A stretch of DNA of 64,000 nt from Spirodela intermedia (lineage: Eukaryota; Streptophyta; Magnoliopsida; Alismatales; Araceae), in assembly GCA_902729315.2 (NCBI GenBank), contig LR746268.1:651001-715000 (forward strand), read 5' to 3'. Both the position numbers and the translations under genes were made by a program. Each line of letters starts with the position of its first letter. Position 1 is the stretch's first letter. Shown here piece by piece: positions 49,013-61,800 of the stretch. The notes below the pieces were generated by a model that was not told the origin of the DNA, did no database searches, and worked only from the letters and a program-made list of their open reading frames with translations.

Positions 49013-49640
49013 GAAAATAGGGTAAATAATAAAAAAATAAAGGTACGAATAAGTTTACATTCATGAAAATGATTTTTTTTTAACGGCTGACGTGTTCTTC
49101 ATGTACATCGTGTGGTCAGTTTGATCCCACGTTGCATGCGTAGTCTCTTGTTGGAATCTATTTTCTGACAATATTTAGAGAAAATATGCAGATAAGGGGA
49201 AATAACAGAAAAACTAAATTCGATGGGAAATTTCTTTATTAGATGGCTCTTTATTTTTAATGGGTTGCGGGTAAATAATCACTCTAAACATTTTTATTTT
49301 TTTAGAGTATAATTTACACATTTATTGCCTTTCATTTTCAAAGGCACATGTTTATTTGTGACAGCAAAAATGAATATATTAATTCATAAAAATATAAATA
49401 AAAAAATATTTTCTCATCCCTGAAATATTTAACTCTTGAATAATGACAATATTTTTTTCTCACAAGAAAAAATACTATCTTATTTTTTTCGGCTGATTCC
49501 GGGCCGGCCGGTTGATCGATTATATTTTTATATTTATTTATAAATATTTTATTTTAGATAAGTTTCTATTTATTTTATGGAGAAGTGGTATAAATGTAAA
49601 AATGAGTTATAATAGGGTTTTATTCGTAAAAGCGCACTCG
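49013..49640. other. AT-rich spacer upstream of THO2
   Basis: Low-GC DNA with no recognised gene. GC rises sharply from about 49625, which probably marks the start of the THO2 promoter or leader. Confidence 0.5.
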
Positions 49641-49713
49641 TTATTCGCTGCAGAAAGGGGTTTCTTCAAATCGAGGGGTCCCCAAAATCCCTGCCCTGGA
49701 CTCCGCAGGGGAA

Positions 49714-49754
49714 CCGAAGATCGCCTCTCCTCAATCTCACCGGCCGATCTTCGG
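49714..49754 (+). promoter_or_regulatory. 10-bp perfect hairpin in the THO2 leader or promoter
   Basis: CCGAAGATCG (49714-49723) is the exact reverse complement of CGATCTTCGG (49745-49754) with a 21-nt loop. It ends 116 nt before the THO2 ATG. If transcribed, it would form a stable leader stem just before a short uORF. Confidence 0.5.
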
Positions 49755-49761
49755 CTCCTCC

Positions 49762-49785
49762 ATGCCAATTCCGAGGAACACCTGA
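49762..49785 (+). other. Seven-codon uORF upstream of THO2
   Basis: ATG at 49762 reads MPIPRNT then TGA at 49783-49785. It lies 8 nt after the hairpin and its stop touches the telo-box palindrome. Relevance depends on the unknown transcription start. Confidence 0.4.
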
Positions 49786-49798
49786 AACCCTAGGGTTT
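49785..49798. promoter_or_regulatory. Palindromic telo-box next to THO2
   Basis: AAACCCTAGGGTTT is a perfect palindrome containing the telo-box core AAACCCTA on both strands. Telo-boxes are known near the transcription starts of many plant housekeeping genes, which fits a THO subunit. It lies 73 nt before the ATG. Confidence 0.5.
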
Positions 49799-49870
49799 CT
49801 TCCTCCTCCTAGCTTCGGCTTATCCGTCTGCAGAGGCCTTCTTCGCCGTCACCCTCGGGCGGGGGTGGAG

Positions 49871-52800
49871 ATGGCGGTGCAGTTGCCGGAGTTCAAGTAC
49901 GTCACCGAGGAGGCACTTAGAGAATGGAGGAGCTCGAGCAGTGGCTTCAAGCTGAAGGAAGCTGTCCCCGCGTCGAGATTCCTCTACGAGCTCTGCTGGG
50001 CTATGGTCCGACCTCGGTGTTCTCTAGCAACTACTTTTGTAGTGGATTTTTTTTTGTTGGTTTTGTTTGTGGTGGTTGTAGTTACGACTGTCGTTCTGCC
50101 TACTTGGAAGGTTCGTGGAGACCTGCCTTTGCAGAAGTTTAGAGCTGCGCTGGACTCGGCGACATTTCCCGGCGAATGTTCCAAGGACGATATATCTTCA
50201 GTTTTGGCCGACATAATCGCACATATGGGGCAGGACGTGAGTTTGCCTTCTCTCGCCTTCCCATGGAGATTAGGGCGTTTCTATTAGTGTTTGGTTGCCT
50301 CTTTGGCCTGTTTCTTATTTACATGCAAACTTTTAATAGAGTGGCGAATTGTGATAGTTTTTTGAAGTTAGTCTTATCCATTTGTTTAAACTGGCTATAT
50401 ATGCTGACAGTGGATCTTGGCCAACAATGATAAAGATATTTGAATTTTTTGAGGATAGATGCACCATAAATTTGTCGGTCTCTTCTACTGTGGCCTGGTG
50501 GGCGAGATGGATGGTAGGACAATCGATATTACTCCGTAGAATGAACCTCTTTTCACGAAGGAAACTATGGTTATCATTGGTGTGTTGGAAAATTGGAACT
50601 TACGCTTTTCTCACTACAGAAAGCTGTAAATCGAGAAACTCAGTGCGCACTTTTTATCAACAAGCAGTAACACGTGAGAAGATATGTAAAATACGAAGAA
50701 AAACTCACAATTGTGTCACATTGTCATTGTCTGGGAAAGATTATTATTTTTTTGAGGCCTGAAACTAACTAGAAAAACCCTTTAAATGAGTTTTTTTATG
50801 AGCAGCATGATTTTCTTGGATTCTCAGCTCAGCTCCTTACGCTGATATTGGGAAAATGCCCGGTTTTTTAATAGACTGTTTCTCAAATTGAAACATTTTA
50901 CATAATTTTTATGCGCCTTCATGCTTAGTTGTGTAGCTGATCCGTGTTTATCAAAATTGATCAATGTTTTGTAATAATTTTACAATTTCTCTCCCCCTCT
51001 CTCTTGGTGTGTATATATCTCTTTTCGGAATGCTTTATATAGCCTATGAGGACAAAATATCATTGAAAGGAGGACTTGGGTGGACTTAACAATGGTTCCA
51101 GTCACCCAAGCCATAATAATTGAGGAAATAGCTATCTTGCTCACATGTGACTCCCCAATCCGCCCTAGAAGATTGGCATCTGTGGGAGGGTGAGATGTGG
51201 TCAACTAAATAGGGCCTTGTAGTCGTTGATACTGCTGTTGAAACAGCAATTCGACCTTTCCCTAATTAAGAAACTATGGCAACAGTTTTCGGTATGAAGG
51301 GTAGAGAATCACGTAAATGATGTCCATTAGCTTATTTTAGTAGTTATTGTTCAAGAGCTATTGAAAACCACTTTAATCAAAATTGTTTCAACCCACTATA
51401 AATGCAGCGCTGTTTCTTAAAGAAGGGGCCGAGGACCTGGTGGATTTCAGAAAAAGACAGTTCATAGAGCAGTTGGCTCAAGTTATTTTTTATAATAACA
51501 ATCCAGTTTTTGAATACATAATTATATTGTGTGAATATTACATACAAAATAAGGAGTGTAGGATGCTGAAAATTTTAATGAGAAACATTCCTATGAGTTT
51601 GTGAAGATACGTAAACATTGTGCCTGATCGAATCCAAGCATGAGGTTTACTCGGTTCCATAATTTCATTCCAAATTTTGAATTTTGATCGTTAATAATAG
51701 AAACTCATGTCACTGCTTCCGATTGCACTAGTTGGTCAGGCCCTTAGTTCAGTGGTAGGAAAGTTTGCAGAAGTTAACATCATTGGTCTTGTTTTCTGCG
51801 GACAAAGTTTGTGAGACATTAATTGTTCTTTTTTGTCGATTCATTACTTTCTTCATTAAGATACGGATAAAAGTAATACATCTGGATTATTTGCTTCCAT
51901 TTGAGCCTGTGACTGACTTACTATCATGGTAGGTTTGTATGTGACGACCTTTTGAATTGTGTCAATTTTACTGTTTTTACTTGATAAAATGTCCTTTGTT
52001 TTGCTCTAAGGGCCAATCATTCTTGTTGCATATTGGGATGTATCTTCATAGCCTATGGATTCTTGATAAGAAATTTCTTAAATCATATATTGTTTGTTTG
52101 GAGGTCATGGAACTGAACGGGGATTATCTACTGTTTTGCAGCATACAATGCCTGGAGAATATCGAACTCGGCTAGTGAAAATGGTTTATGCTCTACCTTT
52201 TTGAGATCTTGTATGGAAATTGTTTTGTTCTCTTCCAGCTCAACGGATATTCTTATTGCCTTTTGTTTTCTTGGGTTAGTGCAACGTTCACCTTTTCTTC
52301 TACCCTAGAAGATATTAGTACTTTGAGAAAAATTACGGCGATTGAAGTTTTGGCTATAAAGCCGTGAGGATATAGTTTTGGCTATAAAGGCGATTGAAGT
52401 AGTGGTTTGGACAAGAAAGTGCTACCAATGGATGGAAGTAGCAGTACATATTCAAGATTCTAAGAATGCGAATGACTCTCTAAGAGCAGTTTTAAGAATA
52501 AGATACTATTCATCTGAAACTGAGATCTTTTTTGTAAAATGGTTTCATATTCTCTTTTGTTGAAAGAAGTGCGACATATTTGATGCATAAACATTATGGA
52601 TATGCTTGGTGAAAAGTTGCCCAAAGTTCTTCTTTAATAAGGGATCTATGAGTGATTTTAGACATTCTCTGTTATCTGATTAAAGGATGCATATTTTTTT
52701 TTGCGCAGTCTAAATGGCTGGTGGAGTCTGCCTTGGTTCCGTGTAGACTTTTCCAAGAACGATGTGAGGTGAAGCATGTTTTTTACATTCGGGAAATATT

Positions 52801-55800
52801 TAATCACCAGTTTCACCTCAGTTAGTTCTAATTTGTAATCTCTATTTTTTATTTAGAATTTCATAATTCTAATATCCTTTCGCAGGAAGAGTTTTTATGG
52901 GAATCGGAATTCACTAAAATAAAAGCTCAAGAATTAAAGGCCAAAGAGGTATGGCGATTAGATTTGTTCAATGCTTATGTTCATTTACTTTCTATTCATC
53001 AATTTGTGATTTCATTTTATTTTCAGCATTGCTGGTGGATTGACTAAATCATCTCTCACATTCTGTCAGTTTTATCGACATTATGTGATGCTTAATATGA
53101 TATTTAGTGATGGTCTACTTTGACTTGTAGGTTCGGGTGAACACTCGACTTCTTTACCAACAAACAAAATTCAATCTTCTTCGTGAAGAAAGTGAAGGCT
53201 ATGCAAAACTGGTGAGCTAACTCTGACTTTCTTTAAAAAGTGAACTTTTTTCTAGTGAAGGCTATGTACAACAGTGAATTTATTTAAATTGAATTCTTGT
53301 TACAGGACAGATCAGATTTACCCATTCACCTCATTTTTTAGGTCATGGTCTTCTGGAACTTTTAGTGAATTTGAAATAACTCATTTAGATATGATCTAGC
53401 GCCAAAGGATCAAATGGAATTGATGGAAAGGCTGAAGGTATAGGTGAAATATCCGGCACCAATATGTGATTAGGATATCATCTGTAAATTTCTTGAATCT
53501 GCTGAACGGCTGGGAAATGCTGTTTAAGAAGTGAAACAAAGAAGAATGGTTGTGTTAAGTAAATTTCAAACTCACTCCCTTGTGATTCGCTTTGCTAATG
53601 GTTGGAAAAATCCAGTTGTCCAGCTGAAACACTTTACACTGATAACCTCAAGTTAATGGCTCAATATCTGGATTCTGCGCTGGTCTAACTGAGAATTTTG
53701 TCCCATTTTTTGCCTAATGATGGGTGATTAGTGGGTCCATTTGATTTGCATTCAGACAATACGCAGGCTGAAGTCTGAAAGATCAGTTAATGCTAGGAAG
53801 TCTTCAGCCGCAGTCTGTTGTCGCCAATATTTTCAGTATCATATGCAATGTCCGCAATAGTTATATCACATAAGCATGCTGGCAACGCCTGAGCTCTGGG
53901 TACTTGGGGTAATGCTTTAGCATAACCTCTTAAATCATGTTTCCCTGTCAGTTTAGTAGATACTTTTTTCAATATATTCTGAAATAGTAACCTAATAACA
54001 TAATTGATGATAATGTATATAAAAAGAAAAACCGTTCTAAACTGTAGTCAATAAATCTAAAGTAAAACTCTTTTTGAAAATTTCTAAAATGTCCTTCGAT
54101 ACTGCACTTACAATTTTCTCTTAATACCATTGAAGATTTTGTAGCAAATATATCCATCGACATAAACAACTAGCTGTTCATCTCATCATATAAAATGAGA
54201 ATCACTGTGAGAAGAAGATAGTACTTCACATTGAGAGACCCTTTCCAGCTGCAAACTTTTGTGTGCATGGTATATTTTAAGTGGTAAGAAATTTTCTTCA
54301 AAAGATTGGAACACGTGTTGATTTATTGTAAGGATACGAAGACTGAATATCAATTTTCTTTTCCAAATCTGAAATCAGTCCTGTTAATCTACTTATTACA
54401 CTGCCAACATCAAGAAGTGATCATCATTTTTCCTCTCGTTTAGAGGGAGCCACTCCGTGAAATCAGGAAGAGAGCGAGGTTGAGCCTTTTCCTTTATTAT
54501 TGGCTGTTTTGGGTTTTTGAAGCGCACCATATTTGTATCTCTTTTTATTGAAGTACGACATATATTGGGCTTTTTCCCGGTTGAGAAGCTAAACTGATGG
54601 CTAAAGTGATCATTGATTACTGGTGTTGTTTCTTATCAATCTTTTTTGTTTGTCTTATTTTCACCAAACTTGATTTTGCTTATTTTATCTGGCCCTTGTC
54701 TAGTCTATGGCATGATAGAACTAAAAATTATATTTTTTATTGTGATTTTTCTGTTCAAGAAGAGTTATTCAGGGATTCACTTTGTTTTATGTTTGGGCTC
54801 GAATTTGGTTTCCTTTGTTTACTGTGTAGGTTACACTTCTTTGTCACAGTGGGTTGATTAGAACAGACAATGCTTCATCATCAGCAGTAAGCTTGATTAA
54901 GGTTGTGGATCATTGTAGTTTCGATGTGATATAATGCAGCATCCTTTTCTGCTTATTGGATCTAACGGTTATCTCTTTGCAGTCGTTAATTGGACACTTT
55001 GACTTGGATCCAAATCGTGTTTTTGATATAGTAAGTTCTTAACTTGTTATTATCTTATCTATCTTAATCTGATCACTGCCATTGTCTCTTTCAAACATCT
55101 GTTCCTGTCAAAAATCTTTTATTTTGAAGGCTCGTAGCACTGATTACTTGATAGGCAGTAACGTCAAATGCTTGGTGTATCAGGTTTTGGAATGTTTTGA
55201 ACTGCATCCAGACTGCAGTATCTTTTATGATCTAATTCCTATGTTTCCAAAGGTATGGTAAAATATTCTGCAAACTGTGACTAACAGCTTGGTCTTGTTG
55301 CCTATCACATCTCACTGTTTTCCATGTGGCATGCATTTTTTTCCAGTCTCACGCCTCCCAAATTCTCGGATTCAAGTTCCAGTATTATCAACGCATGGAT
55401 GTAAATAGCCCTGTTCCTTTTGGGCTATATCGTCTTGCTGCATTGTTAGTCAAGGCAGATCTTATTGAGCTTGACAGTATGTAAGTGCATAGTAATTTAT
55501 CATGTACCACGGATCCTATGCGCTTATCAGCTTTTCTCGTTTCTTGTCATTTTGGGTATTTATAATGCAGTTTCCTTGTTAGTTTTTTGACGTTTCGTCC
55601 TTTCATGTTGAACGCCCATCTATTTAGACATTTTTTTTTCTCAAACGATTTTTTTACTTTTCCATAAATTCTTATTTGTATTTTAAAAATGGTAATAAGA
55701 GCTAGAGTGATGTTGACTGGTTCCAGTTTCGATTTGAATTGAGCTTTATCAGGGTGATTTACAAAATTGCTGTTCACTATCTATGAAATTTACGCACTTT

Positions 55801-58800
55801 TGGAGTGCCTCATGCTCATTGGAAGAAAGCATGCTGGCTGGTCTTTATCCTTTTCACCAGGATTATCTACTAGCTTCACTTGGATTATTGCTATAAAAGA
55901 TGTTGAACTGACCAGAATCTGTCACACATTTGCAGAGAAACGAAAACAAGAACATTTCTATACATTCTCAATAACTCTTACCACTTCCTGCCCAAACTAT
56001 GCAAATTGAAAAATTCAGATCTTCTAACATTAAAATTAACTGTGAAATCAAAATTGCTATCCATTTGTTCCTATGTTTCCATGTTTCCCGGAAGAGTGAT
56101 CTCAATGAGAATTTTCAAAAATTCTTACCCTTCTATTTTGGCAGATCATGCTTGATTGTGGTATTTATTTCATGATTGGGATTTAGGGAACACTCTCAAT
56201 TTCTCAGTTCTGATCCTGCATTGCGTAGAGGCTACCAAACTTCTCTTACTCTCAGTTGTAGAAACGGCATTCATTTTCCTGACCGGGTTAAATTTCTTAT
56301 TTGTTTTGAAGTGGATCTTCCTGTGTGCCAACCTTCCCATTAATGCCTTTAGTTTGTCAGAGGATTTTATATGACCAGTAAAGCGTGATTTCCCTCTGTC
56401 AATATTTTGTTGCGACTCTTACCAATGGTCTTTCATGCTCTGGAATAGCATAGATGTAACCTCAATGAATTCACTGTCTTCTTATGCAAATGTCTTGCAA
56501 CCTTTCAATAAGAATCTCCTATTAATGACAACTGTTTTTGCGACAAACTTTTGTAGTATAGTTTTTGAAGTCACGAATCAAAATGGAATTTCGTACACGA
56601 TTTTTGTTTCTTACATGATGACATATTCAAGTCCCTTCTTCCAGGTCGGTGAAGCTAGTCCAATTTATGTAACAAAATTTCCTGTTTACTCTTATGGGTT
56701 TATGCCCTTCCAGTGTATTACCTTGCTCCTGTATGGTCTTTTGCAGAACACTGTTCCAATCATGTTACTGATCGGGCTGTAATGGGAGATCTTACATGCT
56801 CACATATTCCTCGAAATTATTTCAAGCTTCCTTACTCCTCGTCCCTGTCTGGTTATTGGGTTTATATATTATCCAGGAGAGTAAGCTCAAGAACAACCAG
56901 GAAATAAGTAACAGTTTTTGCTGTTGTAAAGTTCTCCTCATGTTACATTCGGAAACCATACATTGGTTTTTTTTCCACAATGACCTGTCAGATCTGATCG
57001 TCTGCGAATAAGTTTCACTAAAATATCTTCTCTATGTACGTCGCCTACGTGGGTACTTATAACCATGTATGCCTGTACTGGGGAATTATGATTTTGGAAA
57101 CAAAAATCTGCCGAACTGGGGAAACCGGTCAGTAGACATTTATGCAACGGTTTGACCTTGAAGTATGTCTGTATAGGTTCTTAACTTGTGGAAATATGTT
57201 GTTAACGACCTGCAACCACTTGGAGTTGTCCCGCACCAGCAGAGTTTCATCAAAAGAGATCCCTTTCTTATATGCTAAAGTAATTTTATCATGCGGCGAG
57301 CAGGTCAGAACCAGCCATATGTGGTTAGATTGTTCCCAGGATGAACTGGAACGAGAACATGCTGTAATTCATAAAAAGAGGTTTCCTTATTAGATAATGG
57401 GTTTCATCATCTACTAGTGAAACTGGTCACATGATATTGGACTTTTCCCAGGATGATCTGGAAGGACCCATGTCCTTCTGGAATCAAGATTTGATCCTGA
57501 CAACGTATTTTTAACTTCAGGATATAATCAAGTTCAGTTTTTTTCCTTGTCAGACTTATTGCTTGCCTGCTTTAATTTTCCATGCATTTGTTAAGCTCCT
57601 TGGTGTTTATCAGTCACTTGTCATCTGAACTGGATATCATTTATTTCACAAATTCTCTCTACAAGTGTATAACGTTTGTTTTAGCTCAATTAAAATTTCA
57701 TAACCTTCTTTGAAAATGGTTGACTCCTTTATTTGAAGATCTTAAGAGAAAACGGACATTACTTTTCTTATGTTCTAAACTGAAAATTTTGTTAAATCAA
57801 GTTAATCATATCAAACCATCTTGCAAATGAGGGCTAATACCTTTTTTTAGGATTTTTGGATGGATTATTATTATTTTTGAGCCGAAAATTACTATTTACG
57901 TCTGGTATTTCAGATATGCTCATTTGCTTCCAAAGGAGAGTGAAGCCCTCGAGCATTATGATGCATTTTTGGCCAAAAGAATTGAAATGGTATGCCGTCT
58001 CATTGACATCACGTCCCTCTTCGCCTTCTATCTGAAAAAAATTATTTCTCTGAACAGCTTGTAACATAGTTTTATGTGAAATATGAACCCAGTTACTGGG
58101 TTGTTGTCTGTCTGTCTTTTTCCCGGGTCTCTTTTTTCATTTAGGGTGCTAGACTAGTCTCTTTAATTTCACCGGCAAGTTTGGGATTATGATTGAGTTC
58201 TCCTTTAATATTAATTTTTCTGTTGCATTTTAACCACGATGTATTTGCTCATTTTTTCTTAGGTCAATAAAATTGGGAAAATAAATCTTGCTGCCACTGG
58301 GAAAGATCTTGCTGATGAGGAGAAGCTTGACTTTGCGGTGGATTTCTTTGCTGCCATTGACATGGAGGCTAAGGCAGTATCAGAGCGTGGTCTTGAACTG
58401 GATAGTAACCAGAGCTTGGGTCTGCTTATGGGTTTTCTTTCTGTTGATGACTGGTAAAGGTTCATATGCTCTTATTGTAGAAGCTTATGGTGCTTGATTA
58501 TTTTTCTGTTTTTGCTACAAAATCTTTGTCATTGCATCTATCATGGGGCAAGGTTGGCCTATAAATGTTGAATATTTTAATTTTTCTTTATGAACTGAGA
58601 TGTAGTTGTCCAAATCATGAAAAGTTATCGATAGATAGTATTGTCATTACTGAAGAGCTGGGGGTAGCTGTCAGAAGGATCTCTGCCAGCGTTCTCTTTG
58701 ATTTTCTTATTCTCCTTTGCAGTGCTGAAAACTCTTGATCTGGTTCAGAGTTCAAAAAGTTGATTTGAAGTGCAGATATTGTTGGCTCAGAACTAGGACA

Positions 58801-61800
58801 CAATCTGCAAGGTGGATGATCATTAGATGTTGGCTGATTTTGAGTTAATGATCTGTTGAGACTGAGTTACGGTATGTAATGTGAGTTTTGTTCTACCTGA
58901 GGCTGAATAGGCTCCTGAAAATGAGATATTCGGCACTGCACTCAGAGATGTGGTTACAAAATTGGGCATGTAGAGTATGGTGCTCTGTATGCCATATTTA
59001 TGAACACCATGAATTGAAGAAAGCGTATTCTATTTGTTTGGATGATTATCATCAAACTTAATGCTGTTTGCAGCATCAATACAATTGCGACTGGGTAATG
59101 GAACGCAAAGTATACTTGGGAAGTTACGATGTTTGGATGATTATTTCAAACATTGGGAGAACGCCTGAGCTGTTCACAGGCAAAGGAAGGGCTATACAAG
59201 AGAGAAAATATCAGTTTGGGGGTCAACCATTATGGTTGGAGGAACTTTTTATGGTTGAATTTGAAGAAAGTTCATGCTTTCGCATTTCCTAGACACGTTC
59301 GTCTAAGTGAACGAAGAAAATGAAAGAACTGGGGTGTCCGGTTATGTGATTCAAAAAGATGTTTGATAGACTAATTGTATGTCATGTTGGAGAAATCCTG
59401 GGCAAACTTGACACCCAAAAAATGAATTTATTTCTTTGGGAAGTTGTTTGCAAGGAATTTCCAGCGATGGATAGACAATGAAATTGAGTCCTCTGTTTAG
59501 AATATCTGGCATCTCTTTCCTTAAGAAAAACATCAGAAAGATTACGGGAAGTAATCTTCTTTTTAAAGCAAGAGACAAGTAGTGTAGAAGGATGTGGCAA
59601 TATCCACTAACTGGTGTGTTCACGTGGAGATTCAGGGAAATGATTTGTTATTTTCATTAGTTTCGTCGGGATCTCTATATTTACCTTTTTTCTCTGTCGA
59701 GAAATTGTTGCACTTACAACCTTAAGAAAACCTGGTGTGAAATGGACCTTGAAAGATGACATTTGAAAAGTTTGTATGACAATTTGAAGTATGCTCAGAA
59801 GAAACTAGATCAAATCTTTCAAAAAAATATTTCGAAGTCTTCAAGTATTAAATGCTTTCATTCTCCAGTTTATATGTTCCATAAACTCTGTTAAAGTTCG
59901 TTCACATTTATCTATGATTCCGGAGTTTGCGTACAATAAATTTATGGGTGTGACGTTGACCCGTTTAAGTAGTACTGTATGTGGTTTTGCAGGAACCACG
60001 AATCCGTCGCTTTTCCATGTCCTAAAGTCCTGTATTTTGATCTGATTCTAGGAAGCTGATTCATCATTGGGAACGGGAACCATTGTGTGACTGGGGGAAT
60101 TAATACTTGTTCTTCTGTAAAGTAATCAGCTTGGAACTGATTAAACCACCTGCTTTACCCAGTTCGAACCAGTTGTATGTCATCCACGAAGCAGCGTTTA
60201 AACGCTTGCTTTTAGCTGATGTTTTAACTAGTATCTGAGTTCCGTTTGGATATAAAGCCATCTTTTAAATCCCTGCTGCTGACTCAGTTAAAACTCTTCC
60301 TATGTTCGCACCCATGTACCATTCATATTCCATACTGTCATTATGAGCAGTTTTGAGATACTCGTGTATAGAATGCTCGTGTCCTGGGTGCTCATTAGAA
60401 CCCAGAATGAAATACTGCACGTTCTTTGAGCGCACCTCAGATCACTCTGTCAGACTTTCTCTGAATCTAACTTAATAGGTCATCTTTTGCATTTGGGAGC
60501 TGATCCATGGTAAGAAACTCTGAAATTCTCAAGGAATAGGTGCTGTAGGGATGCACTTGTGCATTTCCAAGAGCTGCGGTTCCTTGTGAGGAGGATTTTC
60601 TCATGTGTTTGGTTGCAATTAGGGGTACCAGTGCCCCTTTTTGCTCGTTTACAGTCATGGTTGTCATGTTTGTCAGTGTTATAGCATTTCACATTGGCAG
60701 ACAGTTGTAACAGTTGTTCTATTGTTGCCCTGGAATACAAGCTATCGGCATCTCATTCTAGTTATCATTGCTTTTAAAAATGCTCTTTTGTTTTCTTTTT
60801 GAAGTGAAATACTCGAGGATTATGTTGATTTGTGACATAAATTGCCATTATTTTCGAAATTTATGTGGTTCTTTATCTTTTATCAGTAAGCGGTGCTCCT
60901 ATTTCGGTGGATAGGTGAAACATATTCTTAACTTTCCCTCTTCTTTAGGTATCATGCAAAAATACTATTTGACGCTCTTTCACATCTGAATCCTGTTGAG
61001 CATATCAAAATCTGCGATGACTTGTTCAGGTACTCGTCATTGTCTTTTGTATTTATAAATGGTTCATATCTTTTTCAGTTTTGTTATAGTTCATATGTTG
61101 GTTGAAATTTCAAACTATCTGAGAACGTTTTCGAGTTCGCTTTTTTTCTAGTTTTTTCTTCCATTCAAATCTGGATGTTAGCATGCCATTTCTAAGGAAA
61201 AGAAATGGAATGCGAGAGAAGAAGAAAGAAATAAATATAATGTAAAAAAGTATGATTAGTTCTGATGGCATCATCTATACAGAACTAAATACTCCTAAAA
61301 TTTGGTTTCTCTTTTAAGGTTTTCGTTCCCTGAAGTATTGGCATCTGAACTGTATTATTACTAATCTGTATTCACAATGCTCAGTTCTTTCCGAATTGCC
61401 TCCATGACATCTTCATGTGTTCAAGGTCTATATTGCCCATTTTCTCCGCGAAATCTTTCTATATCGTTATTTCTGCACTTTGCATGTGATACTATGATGG
61501 CCTTAAATTTGGAGAAGTTCTGTGTGGCAATGATGTTTTAAAACTTCTAAAGAAATCACCAGACTTAGTATAGGGACGCTGCGTAGTATACCGAAGGGAT
61601 TAGTGGAAAGATAATGGCAGGTCACAAAGAGACTCCGCTTTCCCTTTTTTGATCCACACTATCGATCCGAATTCGGATCCAAGTCGTGTTTCATGTGGAA
61701 ACCATCACATATCCCAGTTAGAGTCATTAATGGGTTGACAATTATCTGAAATGCAAATCCTAATTGAATTTTGTAATGTGCTAGGCCTGGGACAGCCTTC

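Noticed and set aside
54597-54861. Two hydrophobic open frames in THO2 intron 6
   Set aside because: T-rich intron sequence reads as Phe/Leu in several frames; the frames overlap exon 7, which is supported in another phase by THO2 conservation.
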